Below are positions 19,661 to 30,449 of a stretch of 64,000 nucleotides of DNA, piece after piece. This DNA is from Sergeia podlipaevii (Eukaryota; Euglenozoa; Kinetoplastea; Trypanosomatida; Trypanosomatidae), in NCBI GenBank assembly GCA_030849805.1, contig JASANZ010002244.1, positions 1 to 64,000 on the forward strand, read 5' to 3'. The position numbers were made by a program, and so were the translations under genes. Below the pieces are notes generated by a model. The model was not told the origin of the DNA. It was given only the letters and a program-made list of their open reading frames with translations, and did no database searches. Every line of letters begins with the position of its first letter. Position 1 is the stretch's first letter.

Positions 19661-22642
19661 CTACTGTTCTTCTGTGATGGGTAGCGTCCAGACAATCCTC
19701 TTATAAGGATGTGGGGCACTCACGACGGCGAGGAAGACACACTCGTCACACGTCATCAACGACAGCGCAACGCAGTCGGTTTGAAGCTTTAACGGATCCA
19801 CTTGCACTGCCGCGTAGAACACCTCTTGCACCCACGGAGACTCCTTGACGCACGGGGCCGTATTTATCCAGCGCTGGAAAGGAACAGCCACGCGACCGCT
19901 AAAGGAGGGGATGCTTGAATGACTCGGTGGAAACGAAAGCACCTTTGGAGACAATCGTTTAGGGCTTAGAGTCGTACTCTGTCCACCACCTTGAGGTCGC
20001 TGGCCATCACCACCACCACCACCGCCAGGTGCATGCCATAATAGATTGAACGCGGTCTTGGACTCTGTCACGGCCTCTGTGGTATCTGTGCTGGCACTAA
20101 AACTGGTCAATGCATCAGGGGGTGACTTTGGCGCATCTGCAGGAAGAATCGAAACACAAAAAATTGGTTTCACATTCATGCTGAAAAGCAGTGGCTCACG
20201 CTCATTGACGATTTTCCATCTACCGAACAATCCGCTTTGTGTCAGAGGCTGAATCCCCTTTTCATGTGCCACGTTAGGGACGCACACAGCATGCGCAAGA
20301 GCGTACTTGGCACGCGGCAGACTTTGTAACTTGGACAAGGAACTCCCTGCAACTTCTCCTCCGAGGCGATCCGGCATGCTCTCTGGCGCCACATTTTGGA
20401 GAGGTTCGACAGGCTGCCCTCGTGCCAGAAAAGTTCCCTCTGGGCAAGCAACAGAAGTTGCTCCCGTCACCCCCAAAGGTTCCGTCGTCGCACTTGCGCT
20501 GAGGCTGCTGTCACACGCAGACGTGTTGTTAGTGCTATTCAAGAAAGCGTTGCTTGGGCGATGTAGCGGTGGTGACGGAATTGAATGTGTGTGGCCGTGA
20601 CTGTGGTGTCGGTGGTGCTGCGGTGGGCTTAGTGCTGGGGGTACACAAGCGGAGCTCTGTGAAGGCTCTTCGGATGGGCCTCGATTTATAGCCTGACCGC
20701 TCGCTGGACTTTCCAAACTAGTTCTCCTCGCTAAGCCTCGCTGCTGCACCGTCCGTGGCGTCCCGTGTGTAGAGCTCGCCCAACTACTGCTAAAGTCATC
20801 CAGTGAAAGCCGTACCAGGTAGAACACATGCATGACGCCCTTGTGGGCAAGCAAGCGAGGGTGCAGTATAACAGGGTCGTGCCCTTCGTTCTGGGCCCAC
20901 ATGGGAATAGGAAGCTGCGTTATCCCAGAGTGAATGTCAAACAGCGCGAGCGGGGAGCCGCCAGAGAGAAGAAAAAAGTCTTGCACGAGGGCACCCGTGC
21001 ACTCCTCCGTGTACGCGCACGGTCGTTCCGTCGGACGTCTTTCCGCTAGTGTGACGTACCCGCCAAGCCAAGACTGAGGGGCACAGCACATTTTAAAGCC
21101 CTTGAGGGTGACGTCGCGGTCGCACACAACTGCATTAGAAGCAGTGCTAAAGAGATTAACGTCCAAAGATAAATGGCACCCAGAAAAGTCAGAGCAGCGC
21201 TGCTTCCGACTGCGAACATTTGAGTGCCGTGAAGCGTACAGTGCAAGACGGCAAGTCCCGTTCATGCTGCTGCTATTGCTACAGCTGGTGGTAATACTAC
21301 CCTGCGTCACCGCGTTGTTGCTAGAAGCGTCTGCGCTATCCTCGAGACGGACCGAAATGCAATGTAATTCATCATTTGTTTTGATCACAAACTTACCGCA
21401 AGGCACCGAGCACGCGAGAAGCGGGTACTGCTGCAAGGAAGTCGGTCGCCGACCCCTAGCGCTGCTACCACCACGCGGTCTGCTGCCATCCTCGCTTTCA
21501 TTGTGAATGCTTGTTGCATGAGGGGAAAGAGACGGAGGAGTTGGTGCCGGATTCTCCTGAAAACAGGAGTTGGGTACGACGCACGGTGCAGCCAGCACCG
21601 CTGCCTCTTCCGCTGCTGGCGCTCTCGGAGAAGGCGCCACCTCAACGGGATAAATTGGCGATGCAGGCGCGAGAGCAGCCTCCGCAGCCCTTAGAGCTGA
21701 CTGGATGTCACCTGCCTTGGCCTCTACGAAGCCGTGACTAGGGAAGTGACGTGAAGCGCTGAGCATTCTCTTCAACCAAGCATGCACCTCCACTCGCATT
21801 GGGGCCGCATTACTGAGCGCGGCAATACTGCGCGTGTCCTTGGAGTACACTGTGTCAAGTGTAACGGCGGGTATCGCGAGATCCACCGACGTAATCTGGA
21901 AAATAACAAATCCGTCGCCTTCACGAACTCGCACAAAGCAGCCAATCACATCTGAAACGTACTTGTCCCCAAAACTGCAGTGCAGAAGAATCTCGAGTCT
22001 GCTTCTGCCTAACCAAAGACGGTCCACCTCTGGGGCTGCGAGTGCATCACGCTTTGTGAACAAGGACGACAATGTAGTGGTGGCAGGCAGCGTGCTTGTA
22101 CTCAACTCTGCATCGCTGATGTGCGACGCAGTAGCAGTCGCTGACAGTCCCCTTCCTTCCGTTCCAGTCACAGAAATGTTCATATCATCGTCATCAGGAA
22201 ACCGGCTGGGCGATGCTTCACGCAGGCCGGTTAGAGAGCGTCGGTTACTGCCGCTGTACGTAAGAGAAGGGGCGGCACCAACCGACGTCCCAGTGCCGCT
22301 TCCCGCACTGCTAGGGCGTTGATTAAGCACTGTAAACGGTGTATGCACCTCTCGACTTTTATCTAAGTCGTTCTCAGGGGTGTTACCCGATCGTGGCGGC
22401 GCTGCATCAGCACTAGAGGTCGCAGGAGTTCTTTTCTGTGTTCGGACATTTACTGTAATGATATCATCTCCAGCGTTGAGGTGGTCCACAACTTGCTCCT
22501 GAAAATTGAGAATAGACATTTTAGCAATAGAAATGTTGAGCAAGTCCTCAAGAGCCGCGGATAGCTCCTCCACACTATCAGCGTCAACCAGCAGCTGCTC
22601 CTGTACATCGTTGTCTACTACAGCTTTTGCCCAAAACTTCAT
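19661..22642 (-). CDS. Plus-3 (Rtf1-type) domain protein with long unrecognised C-terminal region
   Basis: 993 residues from ATG 22642 (MKFWAKAVVD). The 32 codons further upstream encode microsatellite-derived residues and are excluded. Residues 1-67 read like a small beta-grasp or ubiquitin-like fold (weak). Residues about 205-320 look like a Plus-3 domain: a LxRSRLExLL helix, the hallmark GCFVRVREGDG strand, a following beta-rich stretch and a C-terminal helix with HAWLKRML and DIQSAL. In Rtf1 this domain binds the phosphorylated Spt5 C-terminal region and brings in the Paf1 complex during elongation. The remaining 670 residues mix disordered His/Ser/Gly-rich segments (HHRHHSHGHTHS near 695) with beta-rich blocks that could be a degenerate propeller. 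It may be the trypanosomatid RTF1 or a separate Plus-3 protein; I saw no other Rtf1 signature. Confidence 0.8.
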   Translation of the reverse strand: MKFWAKAVVDNDVQEQLLVDADSVEELSAALEDLLNISIAKMSILNFQEQVVDHLNAGDDIITVNVRTQKRTPATSSADAAPPRSGNTPENDLDKSREVHTPFTVLNQRPSSAGSGTGTSVGAAPSLTYSGSNRRSLTGLREASPSRFPDDDDMNISVTGTEGRGLSATATASHISDAELSTSTLPATTTLSSLFTKRDALAAPEVDRLWLGRSRLEILLHCSFGDKYVSDVIGCFVRVREGDGFVIFQITSVDLAIPAVTLDTVYSKDTRSIAALSNAAPMRVEVHAWLKRMLSASRHFPSHGFVEAKAGDIQSALRAAEAALAPASPIYPVEVAPSPRAPAAEEAAVLAAPCVVPNSCFQENPAPTPPSLSPHATSIHNESEDGSRPRGGSSARGRRPTSLQQYPLLACSVPCGKFVIKTNDELHCISVRLEDSADASSNNAVTQGSITTSCSNSSSMNGTCRLALYASRHSNVRSRKQRCSDFSGCHLSLDVNLFSTASNAVVCDRDVTLKGFKMCCAPQSWLGGYVTLAERRPTERPCAYTEECTGALVQDFFLLSGGSPLALFDIHSGITQLPIPMWAQNEGHDPVILHPRLLAHKGVMHVFYLVRLSLDDFSSSWASSTHGTPRTVQQRGLARRTSLESPASGQAINRGPSEEPSQSSACVPPALSPPQHHRHHSHGHTHSIPSPPLHRPSNAFLNSTNNTSACDSSLSASATTEPLGVTGATSVACPEGTFLARGQPVEPLQNVAPESMPDRLGGEVAGSSLSKLQSLPRAKYALAHAVCVPNVAHEKGIQPLTQSGLFGRWKIVNEREPLLFSMNVKPIFCVSILPADAPKSPPDALTSFSASTDTTEAVTESKTAFNLLWHAPGGGGGGDGQRPQGGGQSTTLSPKRLSPKVLSFPPSHSSIPSFSGRVAVPFQRWINTAPCVKESPWVQEVFYAAVQVDPLKLQTDCVALSLMTCDECVFLAVVSAPHPYKRIVWTLPITEEQ

Positions 22643-22651
22643 GAGTACAAA

Positions 22652-22700
22652 ACACACACACACTCTCTCTCTCTCTCTATATATATATGTGTGTATATAT
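22652..22700. repeat. Compound CA/CT/TA/GT microsatellite upstream of the Plus-3 gene
   Basis: Consecutive runs of CA, CT, TA and GT dinucleotides starting 10 bases before the ATG. They translate into an artefactual Arg/Glu/Cys/Val extension if read in frame. On the coding strand the CT part reads as AGAGAG, offering many possible acceptor AGs. Confidence 0.9.
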
Positions 22701-22788
22701 CGGTATAAATCAAGGGGTGAAGGCGTCACTGAATACACTCAAATACAGCCAGCAGCACGCTAAGCACTCGCGCGCTTTGAATGATAAT

Positions 22789-22807
22789 CACACACACACA
22801 CACACAC
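22789..22807. repeat. (CA)n microsatellite
   Basis: About nine CA dinucleotides in the spacer. Confidence 0.9.
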
Positions 22808-24008
22808 GTATCTAATACGGAATAAAAAACCCGCCAGAGCAACAATTTTTTTTTTTAAAAAGAAGATTGCGAGACAGAAGTAAAAATGCTAACCTCACAA
22901 ACCAAAAAGGTATACTGGTACAAAGTAAGTGTAGAAAAATTGAAACAAGCAATCCTACACTTGAGAAAGTGTTCGTATTTTAAAATTGCCTTCCGGAAAA
23001 AAAAAAAGAAGCAAGAGAAAAAAATAACAGGAGAACACAACGGAGTAATGAACGGAAAAAGAAAAATTGTAGCCAAAGGAAAAAATAATGGAAACAACCG
23101 CGTATATTCAGGTCTCGCCACAGCACTCTCTCTTGTATCTCGAGGCAACGCAAACTTACTCTAGTTAATTTTTAAAAACTCGTAGTAACAAAAAAAAAGA
23201 TAAACTACGATAGCAGAAAAGAAAACTGAAGACACGAATAAAAATGATGATCGTGCTATTCAAAGAAAGAGAAACGTTGAAAGTTTTTTTTAAAAAAAAA
23301 GACATAAAATTCTATTGCTGCGTTTTGTCCCAATGAAAAAAAAAGGAGAGGATAAAAGAAAATAACAATAGTAATGACAAGCAAAAAAAAAAAAAATCAG
23401 AAGTTCTACAATCTCAAAATGTCACAACCCGGCAAGTTGCGTTGTGCTTTACAATATCTGTAAAAGCTGTATATATAATCAATTTCAGAGCAGTGCCTTA
23501 GCAGCGTACAGAGGGCCTCCCTGAGCAATATGCACTTCCCGTTGTGCAACTACAACAAAGAAGAGTGCGACTACTACTAAAAAAAAAAAAAAAAACGGAT
23601 ATGAATATAAATATATAAACAAAATTGAGAAGAATACCAATAGAGCGTATGCTACTAAAATCGTTCTATGGTGCCTTACGGTAGTATAAGAAAAAAAAAA
23701 AGAATAGAAAATAGTGAAATAAATTGAGATATGCAATGGCATGCATACGCCATATTCAAATTTCAGCCATATAAACTGTGAACGCAACACAATACGTATG
23801 TATGGTTTTTGTTTTGCTTTTCTAAAGGTACTATGTACGAGCACTCTACGAGGAGAAGCCACAAAAAAAAAAAAATGCCGATCACACAGACACAGAACAA
23901 CGGCAGTAAAAACATCACAAGAACAACACTCGATAATAGTGGCGACTAGCGCCACTCTGCTAGATAACATTTTGGAGAACGTCTCTCTACCTGCCCCTAT
24001 CGCCCACT

Positions 24009-25820
24009 CTAGTAGAATCGCAAATTTGCCAGTTGCTCCTCATGTTTGATCTTCAGCATCGCAATGCGAGCAGCCATTGGAAACAAGAAGACGCTGCGAT
24101 CAAAACTCTCCGAACCTTCAATATCACGCCGATGGATATCTTCTTCTTGCGGAACCGTCCGCAAGCTCGCTTGTACTCGCCTCACCCGCGCGCTGCGTTT
24201 TGCCTCCTCTGTCTCATCCGCGTCTTTACTCCCCTTCGCCTCTCTTGAAAGTCGCTGCTTGACTGCAAGAGGTCCTTCGCCACCAGAGCGCGGAGGAGCA
24301 GCAGCAGTAGCGCCATTAATAGCAACGTTGCTAAGCCGCCGCACAGGTGTTGTTGAACTGGCCTCGTGCCGTAGTGCTCTTGGTTGGCTCACAAGAGGGC
24401 TCGCACCCGCATCCATGGTAGAGAGAAATAGTGCCGCACTTGCGCTTAAACTCGAATCCTTAATTGGGGAAAGATCAGGGGTGGGGTCACGGAGAGAGTG
24501 CTTGACTGGGAGTCCGAGACGGATGCCCTGTTGTACAGACGGAGCAGGTGCCTTGAAAATTGCATCTCGATTGTCGAGGGCTTCATTCTTCACCACAGCG
24601 CGCGCCCACGCAGGTGATGTGGTGCGGTGGCCACCCCCAGTTGCATCTTTGTGATTGTAGGCCCCATTGCCTTGTTCCTCATCATCACTGGACTGAGACT
24701 GACTGCCAGCGTGGCGACCACAGTTTTGGTCTCTCCGTCTCACAATAGAGCCTCGTGGTGGTGGTGGTGCGCCAACAGCAGCAGTGGCTTGCGCAAGAAA
24801 CTCATTGATGGATTCCGCGGGCGAGCAGCCGCACTGCACCATTGCATTGCACACCATCTCATCACTGAACATTTGTGCTCGGTGCGTGCACGCACAGCCT
24901 TCAATGTGTTCCCGTCGTGCGACTTCCTTCTTTACTAATGCCTTGAACGCTTCTATACGCAATTGCTGAGATGAAAGTGGACGAGACGCCTCGACTTCTG
25001 GTAGCAGAGGTGTTCGAGTGCCCCTACTTGCCCCGTTGGCAGCACCTAAGGAGCGTACGCTAAGGCTGTGTGTACGCGGTAATGGGACGCCCACGGACTC
25101 CACCTCCGGCTCCTCTGCCACCTGCATCACACTATACCCGACCCCCGCAGCAGGTGAGTAGAGCATCGCTGGATCTGCATTAGCAGCTGCGTAAGGATAA
25201 GACTGTGAAGGAACGGACGACCGTCGATCGTCAGGCTCACCACCATAAGACCTCACAGTAGCAGCAGCGGCAACATGACCAACAGTGCTAGTTGCCCGTG
25301 GGCTCGCGCGAGGACTGGCTCCACGACGTGCTGCACGCAAAAGGTCCTCTCTCTTCTGCACCAGCGCCAAAACCGTCCTATCCTCCAGAACTGGCGCACT
25401 TTCGGAGAGAAACTTATCCACCGCTTGCCAGTCTTCAGAGTCTAGCACATTGGCTGCCTCTTCACGGGCAGCGATGATGTCCTCACGCAAGTCCTCGGCA
25501 AAGCGGATGTCTGAGTACATGAATAGCTGCACACGCTCTGGTGCATTTTGAATACGAAGCAACGCGCTGAAAATCGCGTTTTCATCTAGCGCTCTACACG
25601 CACGGCGGAGTGGCTTGACGTAGTACCCGCATGCGTCCATGTGTTCCAAAAGCATCCCGCGTGCTTTTTCTAAAAGATTACGCAGGGAAGACACACCACG
25701 GTTTGGGGACGAGTCAACAACTCCTTGGGCCCGCGTGACAGCCTCATCTAGCTCTAACACATCACCCTTCTGCATCGCATCGTGAAGTTGCTCCGCTACC
25801 GACATAGATGAACGTGCCAT
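24009..25820 (-). CDS. Unrecognised 603-aa protein, helical N-terminus and disordered remainder
   Basis: Intact frame from ATG 25820; a second Met is codon 6. Residues about 1-170 are helical and look like two helical-bundle blocks (for example LRNLLEKARGMLLEHM and LREDIIAAREEAANVL). Residues 170-300 are Ser/Arg/Pro/Ala-rich. Residues about 300-345 contain a Cys/His-containing helical patch (HIEGCACTHRAQMF, then MVQCGCSPAESINEFL) that resembles a UBA/CUE three-helix unit in its last part, a weak resemblance. The C-terminal third is again disordered, closing with a short helix (MLKIKHEEQLANLRFY). I do not recognise a family. Codon phase and length make it a real gene. Confidence 0.83.
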   Translation of the reverse strand: MARSSMSVAEQLHDAMQKGDVLELDEAVTRAQGVVDSSPNRGVSSLRNLLEKARGMLLEHMDACGYYVKPLRRACRALDENAIFSALLRIQNAPERVQLFMYSDIRFAEDLREDIIAAREEAANVLDSEDWQAVDKFLSESAPVLEDRTVLALVQKREDLLRAARRGASPRASPRATSTVGHVAAAATVRSYGGEPDDRRSSVPSQSYPYAAANADPAMLYSPAAGVGYSVMQVAEEPEVESVGVPLPRTHSLSVRSLGAANGASRGTRTPLLPEVEASRPLSSQQLRIEAFKALVKKEVARREHIEGCACTHRAQMFSDEMVCNAMVQCGCSPAESINEFLAQATAAVGAPPPPRGSIVRRRDQNCGRHAGSQSQSSDDEEQGNGAYNHKDATGGGHRTTSPAWARAVVKNEALDNRDAIFKAPAPSVQQGIRLGLPVKHSLRDPTPDLSPIKDSSLSASAALFLSTMDAGASPLVSQPRALRHEASSTTPVRRLSNVAINGATAAAPPRSGGEGPLAVKQRLSREAKGSKDADETEEAKRSARVRRVQASLRTVPQEEDIHRRDIEGSESFDRSVFLFPMAARIAMLKIKHEEQLANLRFY

Positions 25821-26801
25821 AGCCTTCTGTTCTTTATTTTCTCTCTAGAGTAAAGTAGCTTTCTAATGTAACTTTATAATAAAAGAGTCGATGATTGCTG
25901 AAAAAATATAGAGAGAATAGATAACTAAAAATTCTAAATATATATGATATAGAATTGATTATAAAAAGTCCAAACTCTTACACTATTCTATGTGTGCACA
26001 CCTTCTCTCCGTTTCGAACACTATAGTCAAAAGATTTGCCAAGATTTCTTCAGGATAAAGGAAAAGAGAGGAGGGGAGAGAAGGACACGCGTATAAAATA
26101 GTCGCAAAAGATATGATTCAAAGCAAAGGATAATAGCATCAAAAAGGGGGAGGGGGTGTTCTGAAGTGTCACGTCAAGCAGGAAGAAAAAAAAAACGGGA
26201 ACAAGCATTCCCACCTCTCCTTTCTCACACCGCTCTTTGCATATTGACTAGATAAAGCTGTCTAATATATATATATATATAGAAAAACGCAGAAAAAAAA
26301 ACAGAAGATACACTGCACTCCTGAGCAATCATCGTAATGAAACATTGTATTTTGAGTTGCACGACTGCACGGTATAACAATAATTCTTCTTTTTTTTTTT
26401 TACTTGAAGCACACAAACTCATAAAGAACGGCGCTATATACATCCACTTTTTTTTTACCGTAAATCTATCTCTCCTCACCTGCAACACGCGCACACACAT
26501 ACATGCAATTCCTTCCTTTTTCTTTCCGCTACTTTGGTTTCATCTTTTTTTTTTTTTTTAGCTCTGCATTTATCCGGCATGTGGCAGCCAAGAGCTGTTC
26601 AACTCCTCTCAATCTTCAACACACATCTATCTATCGCAAGAAACCCAGCACTAGAAGTAAAGGAGCACCATCCAATACAAACAAAGAAAAATGTATATAT
26701 AAAAAAGCATGTGCACACACATAGAGAAACACCAGCAGACAACCCCATCACCCTTCATAAAGAGAATGAAGGAAACAACTAAGTAAACAACCAGCAACCA
26801 A
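25821..26801. other. Intergenic spacer
   Basis: AT-rich with an (AT)n tract at about 26265-26281, several T-runs on the plus strand and the possible acceptor noted separately. No gene recognised. Confidence 0.6.
26161..26195 (-). promoter_or_regulatory. Possible trans-splice acceptor for the 603-aa gene
   Basis: A 10-T run (complement of 26186-26195) followed by pyrimidine-rich sequence with no AG until 26162-26161. It would give a 340-base 5' UTR. Closer AGs exist but have weaker tracts. Confidence 0.3.
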
Positions 26802-27851
26802 TTACGCCCCAGTCTGCTGCATCAGCTCATAGCTATGACTGAGTCGTGCGTTGTTCATCTGTACTACCTGGCGAATGAGGTCGTCGACTAATGCACGTGC
26901 CTTCCTCTTCTTTTCTAGCTCGGCATCTACCTCAGACATCAACCACGGGTAGAACTCAAGCTCCACCTCGTTGCGGACACGATCTGCAAACCAGCCCTCA
27001 TCCTGAAGCCGTGAGAAGACGCGATTCTCCAAATTGGTCATGTACATCTTGGCAAACTGGCGGGCCTGCAGCTTCTCTCTGGTCTCCTTCTCGCGCTGAA
27101 TGCGCTCCATCTCCTGCTTCTTGCGGCGCTCCTTCTCCTCGAACTTGCGCTTCTCTGCGCTCTCGAGGCGCTGCGCCTCTAGTAGCTCCTCCTTGCGGCG
27201 CTGCTCAAACTCTAACTGCTGCTGGCGGAGCAGCTCGAGCTCCTCCTCCTGCATCACTTCCAGCATCGCTTGCTCAAGTGTCTTGCCAACCATCACCTCA
27301 AGGATAGGCTCGACGGCGTCATCAAAGTGGAATAAATCCCCCTCGTTGATCTGTGTCTCCGTGTCACGACCAGTCTTTTGGGGGACGTACTTGGGCGTGG
27401 AGGGGCGATCCAGCAACGGGTCCGTTTGGGTCTCCTGCGTCTGCACCTCAATAGCATCCGTCAGCTCCTCCAGGTACTCCTCGGTTTGTATCTCAATGTG
27501 CTGACGGCCGTCCACAGGATCAGGCGTGGCGAGGCGGCGGCGGGCAGCTTCGGTCTGCTTGCGCCGCTTGATAGAAGCGGCACGCTGCGAGGCCTGATTC
27601 CTCCGCTGCGCATCCTGCATTTCCCTCTGCTGTGTCTCCACGCGAGCAGCCGTGGACATCACCGGACTGGCGTAGGTGTTACCACGGTACACACGGCGAT
27701 CGTACATGATATTGCCGTACTTGCGAGAGCCACTGCTATTCGCCGTAGAGCGTGGATCACGGTATTGGGGTTGGCCAAAAGCCTGAGGAGGCTGCTGGAA
27801 AGTGTAAGCAGCGGCCGCGGCACTGCCAGTGGCGGCATCTTGACGCTGCAT
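26802..27851 (-). CDS. RSP3: Radial spoke protein 3
   Basis: 349 residues, ATG at 27851. The family core is unmistakable: KYGNIMYDRRVYRGNTYA (44-61), IQTEEYLEELTD (121-132), the Q-T-Q-T-D block (142-144 region), PKYVPQKTGRDTETQINEGD (153-172), and VEPILEVMVGKTLEQAMLEV (180-199), then a long Glu/Arg coiled coil (205-270). RSP3 dimers form the stalk that anchors radial spokes to axonemal doublets. In Chlamydomonas RSP3 is an A-kinase anchoring protein whose amphipathic helix lies in the conserved core. The N-terminal 40 residues are Ala/Gln-rich and variable. Length is in the compact range expected for protist RSP3. It lies between the giant calpain gene upstream and the 603-residue protein downstream. 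Confidence 0.97.
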   Translation of the reverse strand: MQRQDAATGSAAAAAYTFQQPPQAFGQPQYRDPRSTANSSGSRKYGNIMYDRRVYRGNTYASPVMSTAARVETQQREMQDAQRRNQASQRAASIKRRKQTEAARRRLATPDPVDGRQHIEIQTEEYLEELTDAIEVQTQETQTDPLLDRPSTPKYVPQKTGRDTETQINEGDLFHFDDAVEPILEVMVGKTLEQAMLEVMQEEELELLRQQQLEFEQRRKEELLEAQRLESAEKRKFEEKERRKKQEMERIQREKETREKLQARQFAKMYMTNLENRVFSRLQDEGWFADRVRNEVELEFYPWLMSEVDAELEKKRKARALVDDLIRQVVQMNNARLSHSYELMQQTGA

Positions 27852-29429
27852 CTTTTCTTTGTGTAATTGTGAAGATAGTTCACTAAAAGTAATACCTATT
27901 TCCTTTTCTTCCTATACACTGATAAGAGTGAGGATGCTTGTCTGTGTGTGTATATGTGGGCAGAATGTATAGATGTACAATATTTGTATATGTTTTGTTT
28001 CTCTTTTTAAAAGCAATTAATGCCCTTAGTTGCAAAATGCAACAGTGCACACTTATTTTTTTTTTTCTTTTAGATGAAAACGAAAAAGCAAGCTTCAGTT
28101 CACAGATCTACACTCCGTAAAAGCAGTAATAGTTGCTTGGAAGAGAACATCCATGAAAAAAAAAAGGAGAGAGGGAGAGAAAGGAGAAAGAAAAAAGAGA
28201 AACAATACAAAGGAGCACCAACAGACAACAGCTCGCTGCAAAACAACAACAACAACAAAATATGCAAAAATGCAAAAGTAAAGTTAGCTTTTTGCTACGT
28301 CATTGCTGAATGTTTCAAAATGAAACAAATGTGAGGCAACTGCATTTGCGCTTCATTTGTGCTTCTTTACTTTAGTGTCAATACAATATGGCGCGTTGTG
28401 CTATAGATATAGTAATTAGGATTGCAAATATATACTGTGTAGTTGCCAAAGAACAAGTGAATAAAAATTTTGTAATAGAGGCGTATAACGCATACATAAT
28501 AACTCATAAAAAATCAAAAAGAAGAGGAATACCTCCAAACCGATGTCGCATCGCTATCACCTTTCTTCTTCTTTCGTTACTGACCATGCTATATAAACCC
28601 GTTTTTCAAAAAGTAACAATGATACAAAGATGATTACGTGAGTAAGTAAAACACAAAAATAAAGTATCATACTGTTTTGTGTTATGTCATTTTGACTATA
28701 TTACGTGTTAGACTCGTCCTTCGCTTAGAGGGGTTGTCATATTGCCCACTCCACGTCAGCATATTTGCTTGCTCAACTCCACAAAGCATTTGTTCCCTCG
28801 ATTGCAATTTAAAGAAAAAAAAAAGTGATCAAGAATGCCGTAGTCTGTACGCTGAAGCACGTACTAAAACACCACATATCGTAAAATGTTCATTTAAAAT
28901 AAGAAATAGGATGCGTGCAGAAACAAAGTGTTTAAAAAATATAGTTGGAACCTCAAATCGCCGCTTACTCAAACAGTGGAATGAGACCAACTAAATTTAT
29001 GCGCGGATTTGTAAAAGAAAAAAAAATTGACGAGGTGAACTAACGCAAACGTACAAATAGGGCATGTGATCAATCCATGTTTTCTTTTATAACTGTATAT
29101 TTATCTCTTGCAATTCAACAAAGTTACGAATAGACAGAGCGGAGCAGAAATGTGTCAAACAAATGAACAATAAAGCAAAAGGTAATAATAATATCATTAT
29201 AACAATTCAACAAATAGGGCAAAAAATGATAGATGGTGCAACAAGGAAAGAAAACTGTACAAAATGATAAGAGCAAAAAAATATAAGCTTGTAAGAAGAA
29301 GGAAAAAGAAAATGTGTCTCCTCACAATACTACCAAATCGATGATCTGTGCATTTACTCATCCCGAAGTTTATGTTGCCTCTTCACATTGAAGTACTTAT
29401 TCATCACCCCCCTCCCTTATATAAACTTA
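27852..29429. other. Intergenic spacer of about 1.58 kb between the giant gene and RSP3
   Basis: The longest spacer here. It includes the 3' UTR of the giant gene and the 5' UTR of RSP3. There is no long minus-strand frame. A segment at about 28680-28990 is less AT-rich than its surroundings and open on the plus strand, but it lacks an ATG start and any recognisable product. No tRNA-like cloverleaf recognised; small nucleolar RNAs cannot be excluded by eye. Confidence 0.55.
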
Positions 29430-30449
29430 CTAGTGGCCACTCTTGGCACGCGTCAGGCGCTCCTTTTCAGGCTCAGGGCCGCGAGATGACTCAGCACGAC
29501 CGCGGCCTGGCGGCGACGCCATCGCATTCGACGACGCGGTACGCGAGCTACGTGGCGCAGACGCGATCTTGCTAGTCCTGCTCGCAGTGGATGGGGAAAT
29601 GGTAGGCAGACGTCCCGGCTGCAAGGCACGCGCGCCAGCAGGAGGTGGGACGAACCTAGCGCTGATGCGCTTAGGCGTAAAGACACTCAGAGTACACGGT
29701 GCATCGCCTGTTGATGAAGGGTTGGGTGAGATGAGCAGCAGCGAGTAGCGACCGGCCTGTGGGGCCCTGAACGCCATCGAGTGCTCACGGGCGTTTGTGG
29801 CGTCACCAGAGCTACCGCACTTCACACCCTGCTCGTTAAAGGCAATCATAAGAATGTCATCCTCGGCGACCGCGTCGCCCCTGCGAAGGATATTCGGGTC
29901 GCTTACCTTGTCTTGATGCAGCAGAACATGAACGTCACAAGCGGCGCTCAGCATTATGTCCACGCGTCGGCCCTCCTGTCCTGGGTACAGAGTCACACGA
30001 GTCACCACAGGCGTACGTGAAAGGCCGCCGAATTGTGCCGGGACTAGATTCACCTTCGCCGCGCCAGGATAAACAGAGAGGTTGAAGTCACCGACCTGGC
30101 CACTCTTGATTGTGTAGGGTACTATCAAGCAAGTCGAGTTAGGCGGCAACTCCATAATCGTACACACCTCACGTGAATCGAGCATCATACCCTTTTGAAG
30201 AAAGTTATGCGTACTGTTTGTCACAAGCGGAGTCGGGGTCGTTACGCTAGAAAGCGACTGCATAAGCGCTACACCCGTCTGTGGGTAATGACTGAGGCCC
30301 TCTCCATCAATCATGAAAGGCGTCACGTGACGCACCTCAGTCAGTATCTCCACTGCACGCGAGTTCTTGTTCTCGACAATGAACATAGGGTTGTTACGGA
30401 AGCTCGTAAACTTGGGGTTTCCACCGGACGTCTGCTTCGTCCAGCTACC
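29430..30449 (-). other. C-terminal domain III-like region and basic disordered tail
   Basis: A beta-rich segment begins TSGGNPKFTSFRNNP and ends around AGRYSLLLISPN. A tail of about 80 residues rich in Ser, Arg, Pro and Ala (for example TASRTSKIASAPRSSRTA) follows and ends RAKSGH before the TAG. The tail could bind membranes or acidic partners by charge, an inference. Confidence 0.75.

Larger units (their letters stand above)
22643..24008. other. Intergenic spacer of about 1.37 kb
   Basis: AT-rich with many A-runs on the plus strand, including 15 or so A at about 23581-23595. A 161-codon minus-strand frame (23485-23970) is mostly Phe/Val/Tyr from homopolymers and unconvincing. No RNA gene recognised. 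Confidence 0.55.

Noticed and set aside
22643..22738. 32-residue extension of the Plus-3 protein
   Set aside because: Encoded by dinucleotide microsatellites; the ATG at 22642 begins the structured region.
23485..23970. 161-codon minus-strand frame with hydrophobic stretches that look like membrane helices
   Set aside because: The hydrophobic runs are Phe/Val/Tyr from T homopolymers in a spacer; no acceptor or family match.
28677..28994. 105-codon plus-strand frame in the long spacer
   Set aside because: No ATG start, no recognisable family, wrong strand; kept only as a compositional oddity.
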